Shown here one piece after another: positions 25,648 through 34,232 of a stretch of DNA of 64,000 nucleotides (its first letter is position 1; each line of letters opens with the position of its first letter). Under the pieces are notes generated by a model. It was not told the DNA's origin, searched no databases, and saw only the letters and a list, made by a program, of their open reading frames with translations. A program made the position numbers and the translations under genes. The stretch is from Paeniroseomonas aquatica (GTDB lineage Bacteria > Pseudomonadota > Alphaproteobacteria > Acetobacterales > Acetobacteraceae): positions 1 to 64,000 of the forward strand of contig NZ_JAUFPN010000060.1 of the NCBI RefSeq assembly GCF_030409335.1. The letters run 5' to 3'.

Positions 25648-27330
25648 TCATGCCGCGAGCAAAACGCGTTGCCGCAGCAGGTCAAGGCTGGCGCGGCCGT
25701 AGCTCTGTCGTTTGAGCAGCTTCAGCCGGTTGATCTGGCCTTCGGCTTGGCCGCTGCTCCAGGGCATGGTCAAGGCCGCACGCACGGCGGCGCCATCCTG
25801 CTCGATTCCGGCGGCAAACGTGGCCATCGCGCGTACCCCACAGGCCCGAGCTTCAGCGAGCCAGGCTGCTAACTCAGGGATTGGGCGGGCATCCGCCGTC
25901 GGGCTTCCACTGATACCACTCGTCCGCACAAGCTCGGTGAACCTTCGGGCCAAATCTGCGACCACAGCGGCATCCTGGTCCTGCTTCACGTGCGCCACGG
26001 TCGCCGTGTCAGTCTTGGAAAGGCATCTGGCTGGCTGCACCAGTAGCCAGGAAAGCTGACGCGGCATAGGCAGGCCGGCGAGGACCACGTCCGTGGCACT
26101 GGAGTCCACCAGCTTTGGATGGCGCCACTGGTGTGGCGTGTTCGGGGCGGGCCCGATCCTCTGCTCGTTCAGCCACCGGCGGACCTGTCGCGCAGTGCCT
26201 GCGAACCCGAGTGCGCGCAGTTCGCGCCAGAGAGCTGCAGCATTCCCGCGACCAGCGGCAACCTGGGTCTCGAGCCATGCGATGTGCGGGTCGATAATAC
26301 TCGGCCGCGGCCCGCGGGCAGCATGGGCCGGAAACGCCTCGGCGCGGGCATATTTGCGCACGGTACCCCGGGCCAGGCGCAATGTCCGGCTAATCGACAG
26401 CAAGGGTTCGCCAACAAGATGGCGACGCCGTACCTCCTCATAGAGTGCGCGCCGCCGTTCGCTGCCGGCGGCACGTGCATCGACATCTGCGCCAGTGCGT
26501 GGGAACGCCTTGGTGCGCTTGCCGAAAGCCACAGCCGCCTTCGGTTCCGCGTCCCGCCCGGGAAGCGGCGGCAGACGCCGCAGCCGGACGTGCGCGCTGC
26601 CCAGCCATCGCTCGACCGCCTGGCGCATGTTGGCCAGCAGGTGCCACCGATCGGCGACCTGAGCGGCGTCGGGCGCACCCAGGGTGATGCCGCGGGCGTA
26701 CTCGGTCGAGCGGTCGCGCGCGACAACTGCGACATCGGGATGGCGCTGCAGCCACCCGGCCAGCGTCGCCGCTGTCCGATCCGGCAGCAAGTCCAGCACG
26801 CGCCGGCGTTCCAGATCCACGACGACCGATCCATAGGTGCGCCCCTTGCGCATGGCCCAGTCATCCACGCCCACGACACGTGGCGACTGGCACTCCGGCG
26901 GCGGCACGGCGCGAACCAGGCGCAGCACCGTATCGGCGCTTGTCGGCATGGCCAGATGCGGCAATAGGCGGGCGGCTGCCTCGCCGCCCAGGGCCACACC
27001 GACCCGACCCTGGGTGGTGGCGAGCCGGCGCGTGCGGCGTGCGTAGGGAGCAACCAAGCCCGGAAGGTGTTCGGCGAAGGTGCGTCGGGCGCAAGCCGGG
27101 TTGAGGCAGTAGAATCGGCGCAAGCGCAGTCCGACGCGGACGCTGCAACCCAGGGACGGGAGATCGGCCGGATGACGTTGATAACGGCTGTGGACCGCCC
27201 GGCTCGGATGTCCGCAATCGGGACAGCCTGCTGTCGTGGCGGTGCCTCGGGCTGCAATGTGAAGGTGTTCCGGCACGTCACGCGTGACAGCATCAATGCG
27301 GCAGCCTGGCATGGGGAAGAACAGGGTCAT
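25648..27330 (-). CDS. ISL3-family transposase
   Basis: 560 aa. N-terminal zinc-finger region: AGCPDCGHPSRAVHSRYQR and FYCLNPACARRTFAEHLPG. First catalytic Asp in VVGVDDWAMRKGRTYGSVVVDLE; second in VVARDRSTEYARGI, before the DRWHLLANMRQAVE segment; glutamate near SSGQAEGQINRLKLLKRQSYGRA at the C-terminus. An HTH insert (~300-350, LSISRTLRLARGTVRKYARAE) is usual for the family. The reading frame is intact, though its left terminal repeat is not. Confidence 0.92.
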   Translation of the reverse strand: MTLFFPMPGCRIDAVTRDVPEHLHIAARGTATTAGCPDCGHPSRAVHSRYQRHPADLPSLGCSVRVGLRLRRFYCLNPACARRTFAEHLPGLVAPYARRTRRLATTQGRVGVALGGEAAARLLPHLAMPTSADTVLRLVRAVPPPECQSPRVVGVDDWAMRKGRTYGSVVVDLERRRVLDLLPDRTAATLAGWLQRHPDVAVVARDRSTEYARGITLGAPDAAQVADRWHLLANMRQAVERWLGSAHVRLRRLPPLPGRDAEPKAAVAFGKRTKAFPRTGADVDARAAGSERRRALYEEVRRRHLVGEPLLSISRTLRLARGTVRKYARAEAFPAHAARGPRPSIIDPHIAWLETQVAAGRGNAAALWRELRALGFAGTARQVRRWLNEQRIGPAPNTPHQWRHPKLVDSSATDVVLAGLPMPRQLSWLLVQPARCLSKTDTATVAHVKQDQDAAVVADLARRFTELVRTSGISGSPTADARPIPELAAWLAEARACGVRAMATFAAGIEQDGAAVRAALTMPWSSGQAEGQINRLKLLKRQSYGRASLDLLRQRVLLAA

Positions 27331-27478
27331 TCACCAGTCAATGGGATGCGCTCCGCCTCGGAACAAACACCGATGCGATTGGGTTACAATCCACGCAAAG
27401 TGCGGGAGAGCCCTGCGGGTGGACAGAATGGGCGATTTGAATTGACCCCCCTGGCTGGGCTTCCGAAGGATGGAAGCC

Positions 27479-27829
27479 ATGAAGAAGTATCGGTCGCACA
27501 GCGCGGCGTTCAAACGGCAGGTTGCTGAGGAGTTTATCGCGGGGGAGACGCTGCACGCCCTGGCGCAGCGGCACGACATCTCGCGGCAGCTGATCCGCAT
27601 CTGGGTGGGCAAGTTCGAGGCAGGCGCTCTTGATAGCGACGTGCAGGCAGCCGACCTGCTGCAGGAATACGAGGCCAAGATCGCGGCGCTCGAGCGGATG
27701 GTCGGGCGGCAGGCGCTGGAGATCGAGCTGCTAAAGGGGGCTTTGAAGCATGCTCCCCGGCCGAGAAGCGCGAGCACCTCCGTCGTCACCGGCCCCGTGG
27801 TATCTCCGTCAGCCGAGGGTGTGCGCTGA
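27479..27829 (+). CDS. IS3-family transposase orfA
   Basis: 116 aa ([19 protein letters not shown]), with HTH_Tnp_1 at ~5-50 ([21 protein letters not shown]) and a leucine-zipper helix at ~60-85 ([24 protein letters not shown]). At 27731-27740 lies CTAAAGGGGG. A -1 slip there would continue as [28 protein letters not shown] into orfB, the usual way to make the fused transposase. Its stop and the orfB start overlap (TGATG). Confidence 0.9.
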   Translation: MKKYRSHSAAFKRQVAEEFIAGETLHALAQRHDISRQLIRIWVGKFEAGALDSDVQAADLLQEYEAKIAALERMVGRQALEIELLKGALKHAPRPRSASTSVVTGPVVSPSAEGVR

Positions 27830-28626
27830 TGGGCCTCCCGCGTTCCACATTCTATGATCCTGTGCCCGCGACGCTGGACGCGGACGAGGTCCTTGCCCGG
27901 ATCAGCACCATCTGCGACGAGTTCGAGTGCTACGGCTACCGTCGCGTGGGCGCCGCCCTGCGTCACCAGGGCATCGTGGTGAATGGCAAGAAGCTCCGGC
28001 GGCTGATGCGCGAACACGATCTTCAGCCCAGGCGACGGCGACGTTATGTCGTGACCACCGACAGCGACCACGCCGGGCCGGTCTTCCCCGACTTGGCCAA
28101 GGATGTCGTGCCCGAGCGCCCAAACCAGCTCTGGGTCGCGGACCTGACCTACGTCGCCATTCCCGGCGGCTTCGTCTACCTGGCCGCCATCCTCGATGCC
28201 TGGTCGCGCAAGGTCGTGGGTTATGCCATCAGCCGGTCGATGGATGCCCGCATCGCCGTCGCTGCACTGAAGGTGGCAATCAGAGGCCGCAGCCCACCCC
28301 ATGGCTGCATTCACCATTCCGACCGCGGGTCTCAATACGCATCCGAGATGTACCGCGCGCTGCTGACCGCCCATGGCCTGGCGGGCTCGATGAGCCGCCG
28401 TGGCAATCCCTATGATAACGCCAAGGCCGAGAGCTTCATGAAGACGCTGAAGGTCGAGGCCGTTTATCTGGCAGCCTACGAGACCTTCGAGGATGTCACC
28501 GCTGACCTGCCGCGCTTTATCGACGAGGTCTACAACGAGAAGCGCCTACATTCCGCCTTGGGCTATCTCAGCCCCGCCCAGTTCGAGGATCAACACGCCC
28601 GCCAGACGGTCAAAACAGCAGCCTGA
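27829..28626 (+). CDS. IS3-family transposase orfB (integrase domain)
   Basis: 265 aa. The HTH_21 region is at ~20-75 ([32 protein letters not shown]). The rve integrase domain carries the DDE triad: Asp in [16 protein letters not shown], Asp in [13 protein letters not shown] and Glu in [16 protein letters not shown]. The end is the family-typical [19 protein letters not shown]. It is complete and in frame, so this IS3 copy would be functional had its left end not been split by the ISL3-type element. Confidence 0.93.
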   Translation: MGLPRSTFYDPVPATLDADEVLARISTICDEFECYGYRRVGAALRHQGIVVNGKKLRRLMREHDLQPRRRRRYVVTTDSDHAGPVFPDLAKDVVPERPNQLWVADLTYVAIPGGFVYLAAILDAWSRKVVGYAISRSMDARIAVAALKVAIRGRSPPHGCIHHSDRGSQYASEMYRALLTAHGLAGSMSRRGNPYDNAKAESFMKTLKVEAVYLAAYETFEDVTADLPRFIDEVYNEKRLHSALGYLSPAQFEDQHARQTVKTAA

Positions 28627-28659
28627 AACCGTCCACCCGCAGGGGCGCACTCCATGAGC

Positions 28660-28992
28660 ATGTTTATGTCTCGCAGAGAGGAGACCTATGTCACCAAACG
28701 ACAGGGAACCGCTGGGATCAGGTTGACAGTGCTGTTTACGGCAGGCCTTACGGCCTGTGCTCCACAGCAGCGGGCAGCGCCCGCGGTGGCTCCAACGCCG
28801 AGCACAACTAATACCCAGGGGAGTAACTTGGCACCGATGAGCCATCAGGCCATGATGGCGCATTGCGCCGAGATGCGGCAACAGATGCAGCAGGGTGGAC
28901 AAGTAACACCCGATATGCAGCGAATGGCGACGTATTGCCAGCATATGGACCATACTATGGGCAGTCAGCGTGGTCGCTCCGGTCCGTATTAA
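28660..28992 (+). CDS. Small Cys/Met/His-rich lipoprotein, copy 1
   Basis: 110 aa from ATG 28660; ATG 28666 is possible, and ATG 28654 would be formed partly by the inserted element. A signal segment ends in the lipobox LTAC. The mature protein has the motif MSHQAMMAHCAEMRQQMQQG followed by TPDMQRMATYCQHMDHTM. The same pattern occurs in the protein at 38899-39219. Met, Cys and His spacing suggests Cu(I) binding in the periplasm. The nested insertion sequences sit directly upstream and have cut the gene off from its original promoter region. Confidence 0.65.
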   Translation: MFMSRREETYVTKRQGTAGIRLTVLFTAGLTACAPQQRAAPAVAPTPSTTNTQGSNLAPMSHQAMMAHCAEMRQQMQQGGQVTPDMQRMATYCQHMDHTMGSQRGRSGPY

Positions 28993-29278
28993 GCCTGACC
29001 TGAAGCGACAGCCTGCGGCTGTGCAGGTCTCTTGGGCAAGACAAAGCACGTGCCCTGGCCAAAGCACGGCCGCGCCATGCTGGTGCGGTAGCCTGGGCCG
29101 TCTATAAAGCGCCGGGCCCGCTGCGGCGAGGAGCGACGGTGAAGGTTGCGCGGCGGGCTTACACCCTCGGACCCGGCTTTTTGGCACACGGTCACCCGTG
29201 CCAGTCCAGAATGGCAAATCGCGGCGTAAAAACTTGTCGATCTCATCTGTAGGTCGCCATGCCGATGAGCAGTTAGGC

Positions 29279-30682
29279 TTAACCCATGCCAGGAGGCGGC
29301 ATGGAAGAAGGGAGGACGCTGCTGCTGCCGGTCTTGCCATCGTACCCGCTCGCGTACTGGCGTAGTAACTGCACTGTCACCACCAGCCCGCCTTCGCGGC
29401 GATTGGCGAGGGTCACCGTGCCGCCGTGAGTGGTCACGACCTGGCGGACGATGGCAAGGCCCAGCCCCGTCCCGCCGGTGCCGCGGTTGCGGGAGGCGTC
29501 CAGGCGGTGGAACGGCTCGAACACCGCCTTCAGCGCCGCCTCCGGGATGCCGGGGCCGTCGTCTTCGACCCGTACCATGACGGCTCCCGGCGCTTCCTCG
29601 AGGGTGACACGCGCATTGCCCCCGTGCTTCACGGCGTTGTCGATAAGGTTCCCGATGGCACGCTTGATCGCCACCGGACGGAGCCGCATCGGAACCCGAT
29701 CCGGTCCGGCATAGGTCGCGGAGGCGCCCCGATCGGTGGCATCGTCCACGAGCGTGCTCAGAATGGCCGCGAGGTCCGCCTGCCGTGACTCCTCGCTCTC
29801 GGTCTCCCCACGTAGATAGGCGAGGGTTGACTCCACCATGCCCTCCATCTCGTCGAGGTCGTCGTCGATTGCCCGCTGCGCCTCCGCGTCGTCGAGGAAG
29901 CCTGCACGAAGGCGCAGCCGCTGAATGGGGGTTCGCAGATCGTGGCTGACGGCCGCGAGTGCCTGCGTGCGGTCCGCGACAAGGCGGTGGATCCTTGCCT
30001 GCATGGCGTTGAAGGTCCGTGCGGCCTCCTGGACCTCACGGGGTCCAGTCTCCGGCAGCGGCACCGGCGCCGCGCCTCTGCCGAAGTCCTCCACCGCCAG
30101 GGCAAGGCGCCGCAAAGGCTTGGTGATCCACTGCACCACGAGCAGCGAGGCGAGCACGATGCCGAGCGCCATGGCGCTGAGCGAGGGGAGCGAAGTGTGG
30201 GCCGGGGCCGGCGCGACGTCCGGCGCTTCGGCGGTAAAGGAAACCCAGCTGGCGTCCGCGAGGTGCATGGTGCCTTGGAGGCGCCTCGGGCCCTCGTCCG
30301 GCGGGGCGGCGAGGCCAAGCCCGAGGCGAAGGCCCGCCAAATCGGGCGCGCGCCGCTGCAATCGCTCGCGGAGCGGTGTCAAAGCCGTGTCGTCCGCAGA
30401 TGCCGCAGGGGCGGAGCGGCTCCAGGTGGCCTCAAAGGCAGGCGTCGAAAGGGCGCGCGCGGCGGCCTCGCGCACCTCCTCGGGCAGGGTGCCCATGACC
30501 CGCGCGGCCATGATAGCATGGTCCGCCAAATGGGCCTCGTGCCCTTCCTCCACCGCGCCACGTACGTCCCGCTCGAGCAGCCAGACGCTCCCGAGATGGA
30601 AGACTAAAAGCCCAGCGAGCAGGGCGAGGGTGGTCCGGCCCGCCAGCGTCGCTGGGGAGAGCCAGCCAAGCCCGCGCCTCAA
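29279..30682 (-). CDS. Sensor histidine kinase
   Basis: 467 aa. Membrane helix ~15-35 (LAGRTTLALLAGLLVFHLGS), a periplasmic sensor part (~40-165), a second helix (~168-185), HAMP domain (~186-240) and HisKA with His247 (LAAVSHDLRTPIQRLRLR). The HATPase domain has NLIDNAVKHG, EDDGPGIPEAAL and GTGLGLAIVRQV. It overlaps the regulator upstream by 4 bp and should phosphorylate it. The periplasmic part shows no Cys/His/Met-rich metal site, so its signal is uncertain; copper is suggested by the surroundings. The intergenic stretch 28993-29278 shows no gene. Confidence 0.92.
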   Translation of the reverse strand: MRRGLGWLSPATLAGRTTLALLAGLLVFHLGSVWLLERDVRGAVEEGHEAHLADHAIMAARVMGTLPEEVREAAARALSTPAFEATWSRSAPAASADDTALTPLRERLQRRAPDLAGLRLGLGLAAPPDEGPRRLQGTMHLADASWVSFTAEAPDVAPAPAHTSLPSLSAMALGIVLASLLVVQWITKPLRRLALAVEDFGRGAAPVPLPETGPREVQEAARTFNAMQARIHRLVADRTQALAAVSHDLRTPIQRLRLRAGFLDDAEAQRAIDDDLDEMEGMVESTLAYLRGETESEESRQADLAAILSTLVDDATDRGASATYAGPDRVPMRLRPVAIKRAIGNLIDNAVKHGGNARVTLEEAPGAVMVRVEDDGPGIPEAALKAVFEPFHRLDASRNRGTGGTGLGLAIVRQVVTTHGGTVTLANRREGGLVVTVQLLRQYASGYDGKTGSSSVLPSSMPPPGMG

Positions 30683-31470
30683 GCCACGCGCTCCACTATT
30701 GGCAGGAACATATAGCCCGAGCCACGCACCGTCTTGATCATTGCCGTCCCGCTCTCCTTGCCCTCGAGCTTGCGCCGCAGCCTGCTGACCAGCACGTCGA
30801 CACTGCGGTCGTTCTGGTCCGCGAGGCGGCCGCGCGACAGCTCCAGGATCTGATTTCGCGCCAGCACCCGGTGCGGATGCTCAATGAACGCGAGCAGGAG
30901 GTCGTACTCGGCACCGGAGAGGTCAACGACCGTGCCCCCGGGCGCCAGCAACTCGCGCCGCGCCAAGTCCACGGTCCAGAGGTCGAAATGCAGCCGTTGA
31001 ACGGTGGCGTGGGCCAAAGGCTCCGCAGGGGTCATGGTCGGGGGGTGGGCACGGCGCAACACCGCGCGGACGCGCGCCAGCAGTTCCTTCCCTCCGAACG
31101 GCTTGGGCAGGTAGTCGTCCGCCCCAAGGTCGAGGCCAAGCACGCGGTCGGCCTCTTCTCCCTTGGCGGTTACCATAACTACCGGCAGCGAGCCCCGCAC
31201 GGCCCGCAGGCCACGCAGGAGCTCAAGGCCGGAATCGCCGGGAAGCATGACGTCGAGCAGGACCAGGTCGACCTCGGTATTCTGGAGCGTCTCCCACATC
31301 TCCCGGCCGTCGCAGACCCCGGTTGAGCGAAATCCGTTCTCACGCAGCAGCCGGGCGATGAGGTGACGCATAGCGACGTCGTCTTCGACGACAAGAACGT
31401 GTGCCTCCGGTTCGAGCCTGCGTCGGTCCGGCGCCTCCACGGGCGGACCACCGCTGCGGGCCGCGTTCAT
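30679..31470 (-). CDS. OmpR-family response regulator
   Basis: 263 aa. Receiver domain with the acidic pair in VVEDDVA, phospho-acceptor Asp73 (LVLLDVMLPG) and the conserved Lys in YLPKPFGG. The winged-helix output domain ends RSVDVLVSRLRRKL...KTVRGSGYMFLP. It forms an operon with the kinase at 29279-30682. The protein at 17913-18686 matches it across both domains, including the otherwise unusual N-terminal leader before the receiver, so the two are duplicates. Confidence 0.92.
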   Translation of the reverse strand: MNAARSGGPPVEAPDRRRLEPEAHVLVVEDDVAMRHLIARLLRENGFRSTGVCDGREMWETLQNTEVDLVLLDVMLPGDSGLELLRGLRAVRGSLPVVMVTAKGEEADRVLGLDLGADDYLPKPFGGKELLARVRAVLRRAHPPTMTPAEPLAHATVQRLHFDLWTVDLARRELLAPGGTVVDLSGAEYDLLLAFIEHPHRVLARNQILELSRGRLADQNDRSVDVLVSRLRRKLEGKESGTAMIKTVRGSGYMFLPIVERVA

Positions 31471-31501
31471 CGTGGCCCAGGCCCGGGCACCAGGTCACGC
31501 A

Positions 31502-31705
31502 TCAGGCGGCGAGCCTCTCGCCCTCAAACCCTGCTTGGCGAAGCACGCGGGCCAGGGCGTCCGCGTCCGGCTCGCCTTCTATTGTGATCTCGCGGCGCTC
31601 CATGTCCACCCGGACCTCAGCTGCGGGAGCCACGCCGCGCAGGGCGGCCGTAACCGAGCGGGCGCAACCGCCGCACCTCATGTTGGGAACCCTGAAGACT
31701 ACCAT
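31502..31705 (-). CDS. Copper chaperone (CopZ-like)
   Basis: 67 aa from ATG 31705 with GGAGG five bases upstream; longer starts lie in the promoter region. A single heavy-metal-associated domain with metal site NMRCGGC (Cys11, Cys14). It probably carries Cu(I) in the cytoplasm to the ATPase and to CueR. A CueR-type promoter sits directly before it (31734-31764), and cueR is divergent, so the two share a control region. Confidence 0.88.
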   Translation of the reverse strand: MVVFRVPNMRCGGCARSVTAALRGVAPAAEVRVDMERREITIEGEPDADALARVLRQAGFEGERLAA

Positions 31706-31733
31706 ACCGACCTCCGAAAAGCGGGACGGCCCC

Positions 31734-31764
31734 CAAATGGGGTTTCCCACAATGGGAAGGTCAA
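31734..31764 (-). promoter_or_regulatory. CueR-type promoter of the copper chaperone
   Basis: On the minus strand TTGACC, a 19-bp spacer starting TTCCCATTGTGGGAAACCC, and CATTTG as -10. The spacer centres on the TTCCCA..TGGGAA dyad. The -10 lies about 30 bp before the chaperone start. Sequence and spacing match the other two boxes in the window. Confidence 0.8.
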
Positions 31765-31799
31765 GGGCCAACTGAAGCAATGGCCATTCTAATTTTTAC

Positions 31800-31830
31800 T
31801 TGACCTTCCCATCGTGGGAGGCAGCAATTT
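31800..31830 (+). promoter_or_regulatory. CueR-type promoter of cueR
   Basis: TTGACC, a 19-bp spacer TTCCCATCGTGGGAGGCAG and CAATTT, reading toward cueR. Its -35 box starts 36 bp from that of the divergent chaperone promoter, so one protein could serve both. Self-control of cueR is inferred from position. Confidence 0.78.
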
Positions 31831-31873
31831 TTGGTCAGAGACTACCGCGGGGCAATTCGGAATGGAGGCAGGC

Positions 31874-32290
31874 ATGAACATCGGGCAAGCGTCGGCGACC
31901 TCGGGCGTTTCGGCCAAAATGCTACGCTATTACGAGAGCATCGACTTAATTCCGAGGGCGGGCCGGACCGAGGCGGGCTACCGCGTCTACTCGGCCAAGG
32001 ACGTGAACACGCTCCGCTTCATCCGGCGGGCGCGCGACCTTGGCCTGTCGATCGGACGCATCAAGCTGCTGGTCGGCCTGTGGCAGGATCGGGAGCGGTT
32101 GAGCGCCGACGTCAAGCGGGTCGCCACGGAGCACGTGGCCGAACTCGACAGCAAAATTCTCGAACTCACCGCCATGCGGGACACCTTGCAGGTGTTGGCC
32201 GATGCCTGCCTCGGCGACCACCGGCCCGATTGCCCAATCCTGCACGATCTTGAGGGCGGCGGCCGCGCGCCAACGCAGTGGGCGCCGTGA
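31874..32290 (+). CDS. cueR: Copper-responsive MerR-family regulator CueR
   Basis: 138 aa from ATG 31874 with GGAGG upstream. Winged helix (MNIGQASATSGVSAKMLRYYE), long dimer helix, and the metal loop Cys112-LGDHRPD-Cys120. Both Cys positions equal those of E. coli CueR, which binds one Cu(I) by exactly these residues. The residues around the loop (ACLGD, DCPIL) also match. It should activate the three long-spacer promoters found at 31734, 31800 and 36315. Confidence 0.9.
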   Translation: MNIGQASATSGVSAKMLRYYESIDLIPRAGRTEAGYRVYSAKDVNTLRFIRRARDLGLSIGRIKLLVGLWQDRERLSADVKRVATEHVAELDSKILELTAMRDTLQVLADACLGDHRPDCPILHDLEGGGRAPTQWAP

Positions 32291-32937
32291 CAAAAGACGT
32301 CAGCCACCTGAAGTATGGCACGGCCTATGGCGCCGTTCCGTGCCACACGGTGTAGGCTAACGACACCAGTTAAGTTCAACCAGGAACACAAAAACCTCAG
32401 GGATGCCGAAGGAATTATTGCGGGCTTGCTCTCGCTGAGCCTGCTTGTCCCGCCTGGTTGTGCCATACGGCACGCCTCCGCGGCCACGCTCGTTTAGCAG
32501 GCCATTGCCAAGCATTGCGCTTATTAAATCAAAGCGCAGTCCGACTTAGATGTAGGATGCGGGCAAATCTGACGAGGCTGACTACATGATGTCTCGTGTC
32601 CAGCCTCGAAGCTCGTCGTCTCAGCCATCTTGAAGCCACCATCCGTGCAGCGTCCGGCGAGCAGATCGTCACATAAGCAGGCATTAATTTGCGGCTGTGA
32701 TTTTACCTAATAATAGCCGCACACATAAAATTTGATAAATAATCAATCTTCTTGGAAATCGTGCTATGTCGAATGATAGAATATCGCTTCTGGTGATGCG
32801 TTGGCAGCAACCAATGGCATTCAGGTTCCGTTGGTGGTCCAATGAGAGCGCCAAGGTTGTTTTCCACCTGATCTGCTTTCGCAGAAGTTTTGTGCTTCGC
32901 ATTCCACGATGACGAAACTGGAATTAAATTAGGTATG
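32291..32937. other. Intergenic region with IS-end remnant and AT-rich stretch
   Basis: No gene I can support. A 139-bp piece at 32534-32672 copies, in inverted orientation, the outer end of the IS1595 element next door (33882-34020) with few differences. From about 32680 to 32930 the sequence is clearly less GC-rich than its surroundings (for example AAATTTGATAAATAATCAATC), suggesting foreign DNA. Short reading frames there show no recognisable protein. Confidence 0.6.
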
Positions 32938-34020
32938 GCGCAGTTCGACTTGAGTGTGGGGTAGCCACAGCAGACCGCCTGTCGCGCTATGCCAGTGCCC
33001 AATCCACCAGTGCCTTCCCGGTGAAGCCTTGGCGCAGCATCGCCCTGTGTCAGCCAAGGTAGCTGCCGAGATACGGAGTGGCCACGCCACGGCACCGCCC
33101 ATTCACCAGTCCCTTGATCTGACCGTGGTGCGCGTTCACCCGCCCGAGCCCAAGGCGGCCCTTCTGCCGCCGCTTGGTTGGCAGCGGAGCGAGCTTCACC
33201 ACTTTCGGTGCGACGGTCGGCACCATTACCCGGCGATGCTCGGCGCCCGCCGTCACAGCCGCCCTCGCATAAACCGGTGCGCCGTCAGAACAGACCACCG
33301 ACCCGGCAGCGATCCGGCCGTCCAGCGCCGCCTCGATAGTGGTCAGCACCGGCACCTGCTCGCCTGACAGGCTCCACTTGGTGGCGCCCCAGGCACGCGG
33401 GCGCGCAGCGCGGTCCTCGGGCGGCCTGCCATTCACCCATCCTCGGTGCCCCGTGCAAGAGCGCACGAAGAACGTCTCGTCGGCCTCGATCACCCCGTAG
33501 AGGGTCATCGCATTGTCCTGCGCGGAAGCCCTGAGAAAGCGGTGCCGCCAGCGCCAGACGGTGGTGTGGTTCACCCCAATCCTGGCCGCTGTGATCTTCC
33601 TGACCGAACGGTGATCGGTCATGTGGGACAGGTAGTGGCCCCATTTTTTGGGCTTCCGGGCGCGGGCCATCGGCGTGCCGGTGAGGATGTTGAAGGTGCG
33701 GCGACACGCGCTGATGCAACAACGAAACTGCTGTCGGTCGTTCTTGTCCTTGCCGTGCAGGTGAGCACCCTCGGTACCGCAGTGTGGGCAACCTCGCTCG
33801 GCGTGGCTCACCTCGGTGCGGCGGACAAGCGCCACTTCGGCGACCCGCGTGGAGGCGACCTCGGCGACGAGGCGCTCGATGGTGACGATCTGCTCGCCGG
33901 ACGCTGCTCGGATGGTGGCTTCAAGATGGCTGAGACGACGAGCTTCGAGGCTGGACACGAGACATCATGTATTCAGCCTCGTCAGATTTGCCCGTATCCA
34001 ACACCCAAGTCGAACTGCGC
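32938..34020 (-). mobile_element. IS1595-family insertion sequence
   Basis: The ends share GCGCAGTTCGACTTG, with TGT following after one base, in inverted order at 32938 onward and up to 34020. The length of 1,083 bp and one transposase suit the family. The 8-bp flanks do not form a clean target duplication. A solo copy of one end lies at 32534-32672, so the region has seen rearrangement. Confidence 0.75.
33050..33958 (-). CDS. IS1595-family transposase, last residues cut by a stop codon
   Basis: 302 aa from GTG 33958. Zinc ribbon RGCPHCGTEGAHLHG..RQQFRCCISACRRTFN; helix-turn-helix SVRKITAARIGVNHTTVWRWRHRFL; catalytic DDE region VIEADETFFV, VVCSDGAPVY and the HHGQIKGLVNGRCRGVATPYLGSYLG end with NAHH. 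Translation stops at TGA 33050-33052 where a Trp is expected. Reading on gives HRAMLRQGFTGKALVDWALA and the next stop at 32987-32989. A Trp-to-stop change thus removes the last ~21 residues; whether this kills activity is unclear. Confidence 0.85.
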   Translation of the reverse strand: MSSLEARRLSHLEATIRAASGEQIVTIERLVAEVASTRVAEVALVRRTEVSHAERGCPHCGTEGAHLHGKDKNDRQQFRCCISACRRTFNILTGTPMARARKPKKWGHYLSHMTDHRSVRKITAARIGVNHTTVWRWRHRFLRASAQDNAMTLYGVIEADETFFVRSCTGHRGWVNGRPPEDRAARPRAWGATKWSLSGEQVPVLTTIEAALDGRIAAGSVVCSDGAPVYARAAVTAGAEHRRVMVPTVAPKVVKLAPLPTKRRQKGRLGLGRVNAHHGQIKGLVNGRCRGVATPYLGSYLG

Positions 34021-34232
34021 TTAAATCAATGCCGCCACGCTGATGCGGGCGGCGCCTAGGCACGTCCCCCACACATGATGCAAGGAACGGTGCGGAACCG
34101 ACCCGCTGACACACTACGTCATGAAAGCCGCTCAAACCCGGGATGAAGACACCGTGTTGTTTTAGCTGTCGCGCGCCCGGGCATGCATCGCCGTCCCATC
34201 GCGTGGCCAAGCATGAGACGGAGGACCACGGC

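Larger units (their letters stand above)
23829..27412 (-). mobile_element. ISL3-family element inserted into the IS3 left repeat
   Basis: The right terminal repeat is at 27390-27412 and reads, in reverse complement, GGCTCTCCCGCACTTTGCG onward. The left one starts GGCTCTCCCGCACTT at 23829-23843 and continues TGCGTGGAT after the inserted IS1182-type element, at 25640. CTGCGGGT at 23821-23828 and 27413-27420 is the 8-bp target duplication that ISL3 elements make. Removing the inner element gives about 1.79 kb with one transposase. The left repeat is interrupted, which should prevent movement. Confidence 0.88.
23809..28654 (+). mobile_element. IS3-family element carrying two further nested elements
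   Basis: The right end (28631-28654) and the left end share a 24-bp inverted repeat beginning TGGAGTGCGCCC. The left repeat is split: 23809-23828 is on one side and 27421 onward on the other. TGA flanks both outer ends (23806-23808, 28655-28657), a 3-bp target duplication. Without the insert the element is about 1.26 kb and encodes intact orfA and orfB. The splitter is the ISL3-family element at 23829-27412, flanked by CTGCGGGT on both sides (23821-23828, 27413-27420). Confidence 0.88.

Noticed and set aside
23809-28654. The three neighbouring insertion sequences as a composite transposon
   Set aside because: Terminal repeats and target duplications show serial nesting, not two copies flanking cargo.
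32684-32902. Minus-strand 72-codon frame in the AT-rich stretch
   Set aside because: No ribosome-binding site and no similarity; the stretch has other overlapping frames of equal quality.
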